Counted from the stretch's first letter, positions 15,808-24,486 are shown. The stretch is 64,000 nt of DNA from VRUE01 sp963805475 (GCA_963805475.1 CAWDUO010000010.1:62001-126000); one strand, 5' to 3'. Translations and numbers: made by a program. The notes: generated by a model from the sequence alone, not told the origin.

Positions 15808-17198
15808 CGACCGCCCAGACGGTCTGGCACGGCTACCAGGCGACCTGGGAGATGGCGCGCGGATACGAAGGCCAGTTCGGCCACAAGCTCAACGCCCCCT
15901 ACGTCTTCCTGCCGCTGTGCGCGCTGTTCCTGCTCGGCCTGGTCGACTGGCGACGCCCCTGGAGGGTGGCCAATCTCGACCTGTTGGTGCTGCTCGGCTT
16001 CGGCATCTCCCACATCTGGTTCAACCGCGGCGAAATCGGCGTCTCGGTGCCGCTGGTCTACCCGGTGCTGCTGTACCTGCTGGGACGGGCGCTGTGGATC
16101 GGCCTGCGCGGCGCGGGCGAGGGGGTGCGGCCGGTGTGGCGGGCGAGCTGGCTGCTCGTCGCGGCGCTCTTCCTCATGGGCTTTCGGGTGGGCCTCGACA
16201 TGGCCGACTCGGGAGTGATCGACGTCGGCTACGCGGGCGTCGTCGGCGCCGACCGGATCGCGCACGGCGAACCGCTCTACGACAACTTCCCCTCCGACGT
16301 CTCGCAGGGGGACACCTACGGCCCGGTCAGCTACCTCGCCTACGTCCCCTTCGAGCGGATCTGGCCCTGGAGCGGCAAGTGGGACGACCTGCCCGCCGCC
16401 CACGGCGCCGCCGTGGCCTTCGACTTGCTCTCCTTCGCGCTGCTGATCTGGCTCGGCCTGCGCATCCGCCCCGGCCCGGCGGGCCGCAAGCTGGCCGCCA
16501 CCCTCGCCTTCGGCTGGGCCGCCTACCCGTACACGGCCTACGCGCTGGAGTCGAACTCCAACGACACGCTGGTGGCGGCCCTGCTCATAGCCGTCCTCCT
16601 GGCCGCCGCGCGGCCGGCGGCCCGGGGTGGGTTCGCCGCGCTGGCAGCTCTCACCAAGTTCGCGCCTGTCGTACTGGTTCCTATGCTTGCTACTTACCGT
16701 TCCGGCCGCGGGTCCGCTCCCGCGGGTGTAGCGGTGTTTGTAGTCGCCTTTCTACTTACGGTGGCGGTGCTGCTCGTGTGGCCGGCGATCGACCCCGGCT
16801 TACACACTGTCTACGAGCGTACGATCGCGTATCAGGCGAATCGAAACTCACCCTTTAGCATCTGGGGACAGGTCGCAGGGTTGGAGCCGCTCCGCTATTT
16901 GCTTTTAGCTGTCAGCGCTCTGATGGCGGCTGGTTTCGCCATACGGCCGCGCCATAAGTCTCTCCAGCAGCTTTCAGCTCTTAGTGCGGCGCTGTTGATC
17001 ATGCTGCAGCTGACAGCTCATCACTGGTTCTACCTCTACATCGTCTGGTTCTTTCCCCTTCTGCTGGTAGCGCTTTCGTCAGAGGAGGGTGGGGTGCCTC
17101 TCGAACCGGCGGATACTCAAAACGACGGCCTAATTAGGCCGTCGTTTGTCGGGGCGAGAGGCACCCCACCCTCCTCCCCCGCTAAGAAGACGAAGTAG
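15804..17198 (+). CDS. Polytopic membrane protein, GT87-like (DUF2029)
   Basis: A 464-residue integral membrane protein with roughly nine or ten hydrophobic segments. The extracytoplasmic loop IAHGEPLYDNFPSDVSQGDT and the following YGPVSYLAYVPFE resemble the acidic/YGP motifs of GT-C mannosyltransferases of family GT87. Such enzymes use polyprenyl-phosphate sugars to build envelope glycans; activity here is inferred. The last ~40 residues are encoded by hairpin element C1, so the natural stop may have been displaced. From about 16640 onward third codon positions are clearly richer in A/T. Its end overlaps the convergent ymdB gene by 17 nt. Confidence 0.75.
   Translation: MTTAQTVWHGYQATWEMARGYEGQFGHKLNAPYVFLPLCALFLLGLVDWRRPWRVANLDLLVLLGFGISHIWFNRGEIGVSVPLVYPVLLYLLGRALWIGLRGAGEGVRPVWRASWLLVAALFLMGFRVGLDMADSGVIDVGYAGVVGADRIAHGEPLYDNFPSDVSQGDTYGPVSYLAYVPFERIWPWSGKWDDLPAAHGAAVAFDLLSFALLIWLGLRIRPGPAGRKLAATLAFGWAAYPYTAYALESNSNDTLVAALLIAVLLAAARPAARGGFAALAALTKFAPVVLVPMLATYRSGRGSAPAGVAVFVVAFLLTVAVLLVWPAIDPGLHTVYERTIAYQANRNSPFSIWGQVAGLEPLRYLLLAVSALMAAGFAIRPRHKSLQQLSALSAALLIMLQLTAHHWFYLYIVWFFPLLLVALSSEEGGVPLEPADTQNDGLIRPSFVGARGTPPSSPAKKTK
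17082..17176. repeat. Hairpin element C1
   Basis: Perfect 22-bp inverted arms (17082-17103 and 17155-17176) enclose a core shared with C2 (20066): AACCGGCGGATACTCAA, then a 28-bp perfect palindrome centred on CCTAATTAGG. Relative to C2 the palindrome has C:G where C2 has T:A, a compensated change. The arms differ from C2 over most of their length. The element lies at a convergent gene junction and is read through as coding sequence by the upstream gene. Confidence 0.88.
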
Positions 17199-17964
17199 GC
17201 GCCGCCACCAGCACCGGCTCGATCGAGTCGGCCAGACCTCGGTCGTTGACGTCGACCACCGCGCCCATCACCCAGACGTCCTCGGTGGCCGTCTCGAACT
17301 TGACCGGCATCTGGGTGAGGAAGCGCTGCAGCACCTGCTCCGGCTTGACGCCGAGGACGCTGGTGCGCGAGCCGGTCATGCCGACGTCGGAGATGTAGGC
17401 GGTGCCGCCCGGGAGAACGCGCGCGTCCGCCGTCGGCACGTGGGTGTGGGTGCCGAGCACCGCGGCGGCGCGGCCGTCGAGGTGCCAGCCCATGGCGACC
17501 TTCTCGCTGGTCATCTCGGCGTGGAAGTCGACGAGGACGGCGTCGGCCTCGATCCGCTCGAGGATCGCGTCGACCTCGTGGAAGGGCAGGCGGGCGACCT
17601 TCAGGCCCTCGGCCCCGCTGAGGTTGATCACGCCGACCCGCATGCCGGCGGCCTCGACCACGACGTGGCCGCGGCCCGGGTTGGCGTGGGGGTAGTTGGC
17701 CGGCCGGATCACCCGCTCGGCGCGATCGAGGAACTCGTAGGCCTCGCGGTGGCGGTAGACGTGGTTGCCGGTGGTGATCACGTCGCAGCCCGCGTCGAAG
17801 ATCGTCTTCGCGGTCTTCTCCGTGATCCCCATCCCGCCGGCGGAGTTCTCGCCGTTGACGATCACGAGGTCCGGCGAGTGCCGCTCGCGCAGCCCCGGCA
17901 TCGCCGCCGCCAGCCCACGCCTCCCCGGCCCGCCGACCACGTCGCCGATGAAGAGGACCTTCAT
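17182..17964 (-). CDS. ymdB: Metallophosphoesterase of the YmdB family (TIGR00282)
   Basis: A 260-residue calcineurin-like phosphoesterase. Metal-binding motifs are MKVLFIGDVVGGPGR, NGENSAGGMGIT, TTGNHVYRHRE, LVDFHAEMTSEK and GTHTHVPTAD. Bacillus YmdB is a 2',3'-cyclic nucleotide phosphodiesterase affecting development and biofilm. Start ATG at 17964, 22 nt beyond the ABC permease stop on the same strand; it probably follows that operon. Confidence 0.92.
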   Translation of the reverse strand: MKVLFIGDVVGGPGRRGLAAAMPGLRERHSPDLVIVNGENSAGGMGITEKTAKTIFDAGCDVITTGNHVYRHREAYEFLDRAERVIRPANYPHANPGRGHVVVEAAGMRVGVINLSGAEGLKVARLPFHEVDAILERIEADAVLVDFHAEMTSEKVAMGWHLDGRAAAVLGTHTHVPTADARVLPGGTAYISDVGMTGSRTSVLGVKPEQVLQRFLTQMPVKFETATEDVWVMGAVVDVNDRGLADSIEPVLVAAPTSSS

Positions 17965-17986
17965 GCAGGGACCCTAACCGGGCCGC

Positions 17987-19336
17987 TCAAACAGAGGCGA
18001 AGCGGCGCAGGGCGAGGCGGGCCAGGGCGGCGTAGGCGATCGTGAGGATCGCCAGGTGGAGGAGGGGGGAGCCGATGCCGGGGCCGGCGGAGTCGAGCGC
18101 GCTCGTCATCGCTTCCAGCGCCGGCTTGAAGGGGAAGAGCGCCGTGACGACGCGGATCACGTCGTAGAGGCCGGCGCCGACGGCGCCCGAGGGGACGAGC
18201 GAGAGCAGCGCGACCGGCAGGGCGATCATGAAGGCGAGCAGCGAGACGGCGCGCACGTCTCGCGCCGCCGCCCCGAGGGCCGCCCCGGCCGCGGCGAAGC
18301 CGGCGCCGCCGAGCAGGATCGCCGCCAGCCAGAGGCCGAAGCGGCTCCAATCGAGGCCGCTGAAGATCTGCACCCCGGCCAGCATCAGCAGGGTGACGAT
18401 CAGGCCGACCGTCACCCCCAGGCCGATCTTCTCGGCCAGCAGCGCCGAGCGCGAGACGAGCCCGCCGGTGAGGCGGGCGAAGGTGCCCTCCTCGCGCTCC
18501 AAGGCGAGCGAGCCGGCGACCAGGAGCAGGACGACGAAGGTCAGGGTCAGGGTCGCCGCGACGGCGATCGCGAAGATTTCCAGCGGCGGCGTCGGGGCGC
18601 TGACCGAGCGCTTGTCGACCGCGATCGGCTGGGCGAGACGGTCGATCAGCGGCGCGGCGATGTCGAGGTTGTCGCGGGCGAGGGTGGCGAAGCGGATCAC
18701 CCGGTCGAGCTCGGGGCGCATCGAGGGCGGCACGCCGGAGCGCAGCGATTCGAGGATCGAGGCGGTCGCGCGCAGCCCCAGGATCTCCACCGGCTGGCCG
18801 AGCACCTCGAAGCTTCCCCCGTCGACGATCAGGTTCAGGTAGCGTCCGCCTTCCGCGGCGATCTGGCGGGCGATGAACAGGTTGGCCCGCGCCAGCAGCG
18901 CCGTGATCCGGTCGTCGACCGCCTGTGCCTTGAGCGGGTTCTCCTCGTTGACGATCACCTCGACCTGCGGCGTTTCCGGGTTCAGCGTGGAGAGCGAGTT
19001 GAGCCGGTCGATCAGGTCGGCGGGGAGGATCAGCGCCGCCAGCACGTCGCCTTCGCGCACCTTCGCCTCGGCTTCGGCGCGGCTGCCGACCTCGACGCAC
19101 TCGACCTGCTTGCAGATGCGCTCGTTCACCCCGACCGCCGGCAGCTTGCCTTCGCCGCCGGCGATCCGCGCGCCGGCCGGGATCTCGTTGAGGAAGGCGA
19201 CGCGCGGCTTGCCCGGTTCGCGCGAGATCGCGAAGCCGATCAGCAAGGCGATCAGGATCGGGTAGGCGACGAGCAGCACGGCTTGGAGGGGAGACCGCCG
19301 CAGGATCCGCAGGTCCTTGAGCAAGAGCCAGCGCAT
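17987..19336 (-). CDS. ABC-2 type transporter permease
   Basis: A 449-residue ABC-2 membrane subunit. The N-terminal segment LLVAYPILIALLIGFAIS is followed by a large extracytoplasmic domain (about residues 40-245) and then a block of about five hydrophobic segments. LALEREEGTFARLTGGLVS is the short cytoplasmic helix typical of ABC-2 exporters, in the position that couples to the ATPase. It overlaps the ATPase gene by 4 nt and probably forms an exporter with it; the substrate is unknown. Confidence 0.88.
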   Translation of the reverse strand: MRWLLLKDLRILRRSPLQAVLLVAYPILIALLIGFAISREPGKPRVAFLNEIPAGARIAGGEGKLPAVGVNERICKQVECVEVGSRAEAEAKVREGDVLAALILPADLIDRLNSLSTLNPETPQVEVIVNEENPLKAQAVDDRITALLARANLFIARQIAAEGGRYLNLIVDGGSFEVLGQPVEILGLRATASILESLRSGVPPSMRPELDRVIRFATLARDNLDIAAPLIDRLAQPIAVDKRSVSAPTPPLEIFAIAVAATLTLTFVVLLLVAGSLALEREEGTFARLTGGLVSRSALLAEKIGLGVTVGLIVTLLMLAGVQIFSGLDWSRFGLWLAAILLGGAGFAAAGAALGAAARDVRAVSLLAFMIALPVALLSLVPSGAVGAGLYDVIRVVTALFPFKPALEAMTSALDSAGPGIGSPLLHLAILTIAYAALARLALRRFASV

Positions 19337-20040
19337 CAGTGTCCCCGGCTCTGAAGGAAGCTGACGAAGGCGGTCTCGAAGTCGCCTTCGGCCGCCGTGG
19401 GCGCCCCGGCACGAACGGTCTCGCGCAGCTGCGCCGCCGAGCCGTCGAAGAGCGCCTCGCCATCGGCCAGCACCAACAGCCGCCCCCCGTACCGCTCGGC
19501 CTCCTGGATGTCGTGGGTGGAGAAGACGACGCTCGTCCCCTGCCCGGCGAGGCCCCCGATGAACTCCCAAAGCCGCGCCCGCTGCCGCGGGTCCAACCCC
19601 ACGCTCGGCTCGTCGAGCAGCAGCGCCGCCGGCCGCGCCAGCAGTCCGATCGCGATGTTGACCCGCTGCTGATTGCCGCCCGAGAGTCGCGCCACCAGCT
19701 CCCCGCGCCGCGCCCCGAGCCCGGTCAGCTCCAGCATCTCCTCGACGGCGTCGTGGGGAGACTCGCGCTTCTCCAACCGAGCAAAGAGCAGCAGGTTCTC
19801 CTCCACGGTCAACCGCCGGTACAGCGCGGCCTGCTGCGGCACCCAGCCCACATCCCCGTTCGGCGACTCGATCGTCCCCGCATCGGGCTTCAAAGTCCCA
19901 GCCAGAATCGACAGCAGCGTCGTCTTGCCAGCCCCGTTGGGGCCAATTACAGCTACAAGCTCCCCGGGCTGGGCCGCGAAATCGACCCCCCGCAGAGCTT
20001 CGCGCTCCCCATAGTGCTTGACCAGCCCCCGAGCTTCCAC
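19336..20040 (-). CDS. ABC transporter ATP-binding protein
   Basis: A 234-residue ABC ATPase with Walker A GPNGAGKTT, Q-loop region VGWVPQQAALYRRLTVEEN, signature LSGGNQQR, Walker B LLLDEPSVGLDP and switch histidine FSTHDIQEAE. It pairs with the ABC-2 permease downstream (ATGA overlap). I prefer GTG at 20040, which gives a normal N-terminus (EARGLVKHYGE). A longer start, GTG at 20082, would lie inside hairpin C2 and add 14 residues unlike the family. Confidence 0.92.
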   Translation of the reverse strand: MEARGLVKHYGEREALRGVDFAAQPGELVAVIGPNGAGKTTLLSILAGTLKPDAGTIESPNGDVGWVPQQAALYRRLTVEENLLLFARLEKRESPHDAVEEMLELTGLGARRGELVARLSGGNQQRVNIAIGLLARPAALLLDEPSVGLDPRQRARLWEFIGGLAGQGTSVVFSTHDIQEAERYGGRLLVLADGEALFDGSAAQLRETVRAGAPTAAEGDFETAFVSFLQSRGH

Positions 20041-20065
20041 GGGGGAGAACGCTACTGGCCGATAA

Positions 20066-20159
20066 GGGAGGGACGGGGACACCCCCGAACCGGCGGATAC
20101 TCAAAATGACGGCCTAATTAGGCCGTCATTTGCGGGGCGGGGGTGTCCCCGTCCCTCCC
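20066..20159. repeat. Hairpin element C2
   Basis: Perfect 22-bp inverted arms (20066-20087 and 20138-20159) surround the family-C core. The central 28-bp palindrome differs from C1 by one compensated base pair. It occupies the divergent gap between the ABC ATPase and hemB, ending 25 nt before hemB, so it could affect expression of either gene. Confidence 0.88.
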
Positions 20160-20184
20160 CAACCACCTCCCTAAACTCCCCTGA

Positions 20185-21156
20185 ATGCAGTTCCCCAGCA
20201 CCCGCATGCGGCGGCTGCGCCGCACCGAGACCCTGCGCGGCCTCGTCCGCGAGACCGAGCTGTCGCCGGCCCACCTGATCCAGCCGGCCTTCGTCGTCGC
20301 CGGCGAGGGTGTGCGCGAGGAGGTCCCCTCGATGCCCGGGATCGAGCGCTTCTCGATCTCCGAGCTGGTCGCCGAGGCGACCGAGATCGCCGCCGCCGGG
20401 GTCGGCGCGATCCTGCTCTTCGGCGTCCCGGCGAGCAAGGACGAGACCGGCTCGGGCGCCTACGACGACGAGGGCGTCGTGCAGATGGCGGTGCGGGCGT
20501 TGAAGGAGGCCCACCCGGAGCTGACGGTGGTCACCGACGTCTGCCTCTGCGAGTACACCTCGCACGGCCACTGCGGCTTCGTCCGCGACGGCGAGGTCGA
20601 CAACGACCTGACGGTCGAGCTGCTGGCGAAAACCGCGATCTCCCACGCCGAGGCCGGCGCCGACGCGGTCGCGCCGAGCGACATGATGGACGGGCGCATC
20701 GGCTCGATCCGCCACCAGCTCGACGAGGAGGGCCACGCGGGCACGCCGATCGTCGCCTACAGCGCGAAGTACGCCTCGGCCTTCTACGGGCCCTTCCGCG
20801 ACGCCGCCTCCTCGACGCCCGAGTTCGGCGACCGGCGCGGCTACCAGATGGACCCGGCGAACGCCGCCGAAGCGGTGCGCGAGGCGCGACTCGACCTCGA
20901 CGAGGGGGCGGACATGCTGATGGTCAAGCCGGCGACCCCCTACCTCGACGTGGTGCGCCGGGTCAAGCAGGAGACCGGGGCGCCGCTCGCCGCCTACCAT
21001 GTCTCGGGCGAGTACTCGATGCTGAAGGCGGCCGCCGCCAACGGCTGGATCGACGAGCGCCCCGCGGTGCTCGAGACGCTGCTCTCGATTCGCCGCGCCG
21101 GCGCCGACGCGATCGTCACCTATTACGCGAAGGAGGCCGCAGGTTGGCTCCGGTGA
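20185..21156 (+). CDS. hemB: Porphobilinogen synthase (delta-aminolevulinic acid dehydratase)
   Basis: A 323-residue enzyme condensing two 5-aminolevulinate molecules to porphobilinogen. Zinc-type cysteines lie in DVCLCEYTSHGHCG (Cys120, 122, 130). The Schiff-base lysines are Lys195 in SAKYASAFYGPF and Lys248 in MVKPA. It heads a tetrapyrrole cluster with the Ahb-like gene and hemL, and overlaps the next gene by a GTGA junction. The upstream region is element C2. Confidence 0.97.
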   Translation: MQFPSTRMRRLRRTETLRGLVRETELSPAHLIQPAFVVAGEGVREEVPSMPGIERFSISELVAEATEIAAAGVGAILLFGVPASKDETGSGAYDDEGVVQMAVRALKEAHPELTVVTDVCLCEYTSHGHCGFVRDGEVDNDLTVELLAKTAISHAEAGADAVAPSDMMDGRIGSIRHQLDEEGHAGTPIVAYSAKYASAFYGPFRDAASSTPEFGDRRGYQMDPANAAEAVREARLDLDEGADMLMVKPATPYLDVVRRVKQETGAPLAAYHVSGEYSMLKAAAANGWIDERPAVLETLLSIRRAGADAIVTYYAKEAAGWLR

Positions 21157-22229
21157 AAATGCCACAGTCGAAGGCGCGCAGCCGCAAAGACGGCAGCGCG
21201 ATCCCGCTGGACGAGACCGACAAGCGGCTGATGAACCTGCTCCAGTCGAGCTTCCCGCTCGACCCCGAGCCGTTCGCCCTGGTCGCATCCGAGGCCGAGC
21301 TGGAGCTGGACGACGTGCTCGCCCGGACCCGGCGCCTGCTCGAGGGCCGGATCATCCGCGAGATCACGCCGATCTTCGACACCCGCGCGCTCGGCTACGA
21401 GTCGATGCTGGTCGCGGCGAAAGTCGACGCCGAGCACCCGCAGCGGGCCGCCGCCGCGGTCAACGCGCACCCGGGGGTCTCGCACAACTACCTGCGCACG
21501 CACGACTTCAACCTCTGGTTCACGATCGCCGTGCCGCCCGACTCCGAGCTGGGGATGGCGGGGACGCTGGAGGCGCTGATGCGCGAGACCGGCGCCGAGT
21601 CGATGCGCCAGCTGCCCACCCTGACCCTGTTCAAGATCAACATGAACCTGGAGATGGAGAAGGGGACCGAGGCGCTCGCCGCCGCGGTTGAGGCGGCGCC
21701 GCCTCGCGAGCTGGAGCGCCAGCCCTACGACGAGACCGACGTCGCGACGATCCGCGCGCTGCAGGGGCCGATGGAGGCGGTCGAGCGGCCCTACGACGAG
21801 GCCGCGGCCGAGTTGGGGGTCGCGACCGAGGAGCTGCTGGAGCGCTTGCGCGGGATGGTCGAGCGCAAGCTGCTGCGCCGCGTCGCCGCGATCCTCTTCC
21901 ACCGCCGCGCCGGCTTCTCGGCCAACGGGATGGGCGTCTGGAAGGTGCCCGAGGAGGAGATCATGGAGACCGGCCGGCGGATGGCCTCCTTCCGCGGCAT
22001 CTCCCACTGCTACCAGCGCCCCACCTACGCGGACTGGCCCTACAGCGTCTTCACGATGGCCCACGGCCGCTCGAAGCAGGAGTGCGACGCGATCCTCGAC
22101 TCGATCGCCGCCGAGTGCGGGATCGGCCCGGACGGCCGCGCCACCCTCTACTCCTCGACCGAGTACAAGAAGATCCGCCTGCACTACTTCACCGAGGACT
22201 ACCGGCGCTGGGAGGAAGAGCATTCCTAG
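21153..22229 (+). CDS. ahbAB: Fused AhbA–AhbB-like siroheme decarboxylase (Lrp/AsnC-type)
   Basis: A 358-residue protein made of two tandem Lrp/AsnC-type halves. Each half has a winged-helix part (LDETDKRLMNLLQSSFP; and YDEAAAELGVATEELLERLR) and a ferredoxin-like part. The latter carry HNYLRTHDFNLWFTIAV in the first half and ISHCYQRPTYADWPYSVFTM in the second. These motifs match AhbA/AhbB and NirDL proteins, which decarboxylate siroheme to didecarboxysiroheme for heme or heme d1. Location between hemB and hemL supports a tetrapyrrole role rather than transcription control. GTG 21153 overlaps the hemB stop. Family call is strong; exact reaction is inferred. Confidence 0.83.
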   Translation: MKMPQSKARSRKDGSAIPLDETDKRLMNLLQSSFPLDPEPFALVASEAELELDDVLARTRRLLEGRIIREITPIFDTRALGYESMLVAAKVDAEHPQRAAAAVNAHPGVSHNYLRTHDFNLWFTIAVPPDSELGMAGTLEALMRETGAESMRQLPTLTLFKINMNLEMEKGTEALAAAVEAAPPRELERQPYDETDVATIRALQGPMEAVERPYDEAAAELGVATEELLERLRGMVERKLLRRVAAILFHRRAGFSANGMGVWKVPEEEIMETGRRMASFRGISHCYQRPTYADWPYSVFTMAHGRSKQECDAILDSIAAECGIGPDGRATLYSSTEYKKIRLHYFTEDYRRWEEEHS

Positions 22230-23500
22230 TCACGAGCGCTCCGCCGAGCTGTATCGGCGAGCGACGAGGGTGCTGCCGGGAGGGGTTAACTCGCCGGTCC
22301 GGGCGATGCGGCAGATCGGGCGCGAGCCGGTCTTCGTCGAGCGCGGCGAGGGCTGCGAGCTGGTCGACGTCGACGGCGCCCGCTACGTCGACTGGGTCTG
22401 CTCGTGGGGCCCGCTGATCCTCGGCCACGCCGACCCCGAGGTCGTCGTCGCGGTCAGCGAGGCGGCGGCCCGCGGCACCAGCTACGGCGCCGCCACCGAG
22501 GCCGAGGTCGAGCTGGCCGAGGAGGTCGCCGCCCGCGTCCCCTCGGTCGAGATGCTGCGGATGACCAGCTCCGGCACCGAGGCGGCGATGAGCGCCGTGC
22601 GCCTCGCCCGCGCGGTCACCGGCCGCGAGGTCGCGGTCAAGTTCGCCGGCGCCTACCACGGCCACTCCGACGGCCTGCTCGCCGAGGCCGGCTCCGGCCT
22701 GGCGACGCTGGCGATCCCGGCCAGCCCCGGCGTGCAGCGCGGCGCAGACCGCCGGCACCGTCGTCGTGCCCTGGAACGACCGCGAGGCGGTCGCCCGCGC
22801 CCTCGACGAGCACCCGGTCGCCGCGGTCATCGCCGAGCCGCTGCCGGCCAACATGGGCGTCGTCCCCGCCGAGCCGGGCTTCCTCGACTTCCTTCGCGCG
22901 GCGACCCGCGAGGCCGGCGCCCTGCTCGTCTTCGACGAGGTGATCAGCGGCTTCCGCGTCGCCCGCGGCGGCGCCCAGCAGCTCTACGGCGTCGAGCCCG
23001 ACCTGACCGTGATGGGCAAGGTGCTCGGCGGCGGCCTGCCCGCCGCCGCCTTCGGCGGCCCGGCGGCGACGATGGAGCGGATCGCGCCGGCCGGCGACGT
23101 CTACCAGGCGGGGACGCTCTCGGGCAACCCGCTGGCGGCGGCGGCGGGCCTGGCGACGCTGCGCCGGCTCGACGAGACCGCCTACGCGCGCCTCGCCTCC
23201 CTCACCGATCGGCTCGCAGCGGGGCTGCGCGAGCTCGCCGCCGATCGCCCCCTCCAGGTCGCCTCGGCGCCGGGCCTGCTCACCCTCTTCTTCAGCGCCG
23301 AGCCGGTGAGCGACTTCGCCGCCGCCTCGGCCTGCGACCTCGACGCCCACGCCCGCTTCTGCCGCGCGCTGCTCGCCCGCGGCGTCTACCCGCCGCCCTC
23401 CCAGTTCGAGGCCTGGTTCGTCTCGCTCGCCCACGACGAGGCCGCGATCGACCGCACCCTCGAAGCCGCCGCCGAAGCCCTCGACGAGGCGCTCTCATGA
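22222..23500 (+). CDS. hemL: Glutamate-1-semialdehyde 2,1-aminomutase, frameshifted
   Basis: HemL converts glutamate-1-semialdehyde to 5-aminolevulinate. The N-terminal half shows LPGGVNSPVRAMRQIGREPV and AGAYHGHSDGLLAEAG, ending at IPASPGVQR. The rest continues in the next frame from AQTAGTVVVPWNDREAV to the end, with VFDEVISGFRVARGG and the PLP lysine in MGKVLGGGLPAAAFGG. One extra base within about 22736-22748 explains the break; removing it gives normal family spacing. No ATG/GTG/TTG gives a full N-terminus. The best candidate is ATT at 22222, with GGAGGAAGAGC just upstream, overlapping the ahbAB stop. The frameshift may be a sequence error. Confidence 0.85.
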
Positions 23501-23889
23501 GCGACGCCCTGGCGAGGTTGGCGGCGCAGCTGCGGGACGAGGACACCCCGATCTCGCCGCACGTAGTCGACCAGGTGGATTCGGCCGCCGCCGATCTACC
23601 GCTCGACTACGCCTACGTACTCGAGTCCGTCCGCGAGGGCTACCTCCTCCACTACGCCGACTCCCGCCTGCTCTCGGGCCACGACAGCGACCTCGCCCTC
23701 CTCGCAGGCGACTATCTATATGCCCTAGGCATCGAGCGTTTGGCATCCCTCGGCGACACTCATTCAGTACAGCTCTTAGCCGACCTCATCAGCACCAGCG
23801 CCCAATTCCACAGCGAAGGCCGCGAGCCTGAGCTCCCGGTCCATTGGCGAGGAGCAGAGCAAACCCTCCGTGAAGGGACATCCCGGTAG
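23497..23889 (+). CDS. Conserved-looking all-alpha protein of unknown function
   Basis: A 130-residue protein starting at the ATG that overlaps the hemL stop. It is predicted mostly helical and has no DDxxD motif. The stretch LALLAGDYLYALGIERLASL followed by VQLLADLISTSAQ weakly recalls one helical pair of trans-isoprenyl synthases, but the active-site aspartates are absent. The final codons, including the TAG stop, lie in the left arm of element B2. Third positions become A/T-richer in its last ~180 nt. I do not assign a function; the hemL coupling may mean shared expression only. Confidence 0.65.
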   Translation: MSDALARLAAQLRDEDTPISPHVVDQVDSAAADLPLDYAYVLESVREGYLLHYADSRLLSGHDSDLALLAGDYLYALGIERLASLGDTHSVQLLADLISTSAQFHSEGREPELPVHWRGAEQTLREGTSR

Positions 23890-23984
23890 GGCCGGAACGT
23901 CTTGTACTTTTTTGGCGCCGCGGTTCTCGGACGACCGCCACCGCAACTCAAAAAAGTTAAGTGGAGGCCCTGCCGGGATGTCCC
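23875..23984. repeat. Hairpin element B2
   Basis: Arms 23875-23893 and 23966-23984 pair over 19 bp with one position that would be a G:U pair in RNA. The core begins GGAACGTCTTGTACTTTTTT and GGCGCC, and ends CTCAAAAAAGTTAAGTGG, as in B3. The middle 27 bases differ. The element spans the gap between two convergent genes, covering the stop codon of one and touching that of the other, a position suiting a two-way terminator. Confidence 0.87.
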
Positions 23985-24476
23985 CTACAGGAACCTGGAG
24001 GATTCGATCCGGCATTCGTGGAAGCCGAAGCTGATCACGGTGTTGTTCGCCTGGTTGTTGTTCTTGTTCAGCTTCACCGCCAGCTTCTGCGCCTTGTACT
24101 TGTTGCCGGACTTCAGCGACTTGCCGATCAGCCGCAGGAACGTCCCCTCGTTCTTCAGGTAGCCGATCCACTTGCCCAGCTTCGCCGCGTCGGCCGCCGG
24201 CTGCGGCACCGCGGCGATCTGGCGGGTCGAGCGGTTGAGCACGCCCGAGGCGCGGATGAAGCGCACCCCCGCCGGCTTCAGCTGTCCCTTCTGGACCTGC
24301 CCCTTGACGCCCTTGAGGATCTTCGAGTTCGCCCTGCTGTTGGCGGCGCAGATCGGCTCGACCTTGGCGACGTATTCCGGCCTGGTGATTTCGCCTTCCG
24401 CGGCGAGCGCGGCGGGGACCGCCGCCAGCAGCGCCACGACCAGGGCCAAGCAGAGATTCCTCGCGTTCCCTCCCAT
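23985..24476 (-). CDS. Secreted small protein, function unknown
   Basis: A 163-residue protein with a signal peptide (basic MGGNARN, hydrophobic LCLALVVALLAAVPAALAAE). The mature part is helical and basic, begins EYVAKVEPICAANSRANSK, and has two cysteines in total. It starts with ATG at 24476 and follows the MMPL gene 10 nt upstream on the same strand. Co-transcription with the MMPL transporter is likely, so an accessory role outside the membrane is possible; I do not recognise the family. Confidence 0.72.
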   Translation of the reverse strand: MGGNARNLCLALVVALLAAVPAALAAEGEITRPEYVAKVEPICAANSRANSKILKGVKGQVQKGQLKPAGVRFIRASGVLNRSTRQIAAVPQPAADAAKLGKWIGYLKNEGTFLRLIGKSLKSGNKYKAQKLAVKLNKNNNQANNTVISFGFHECRIESSRFL

Positions 24477-24486
24477 GTACCGGATA

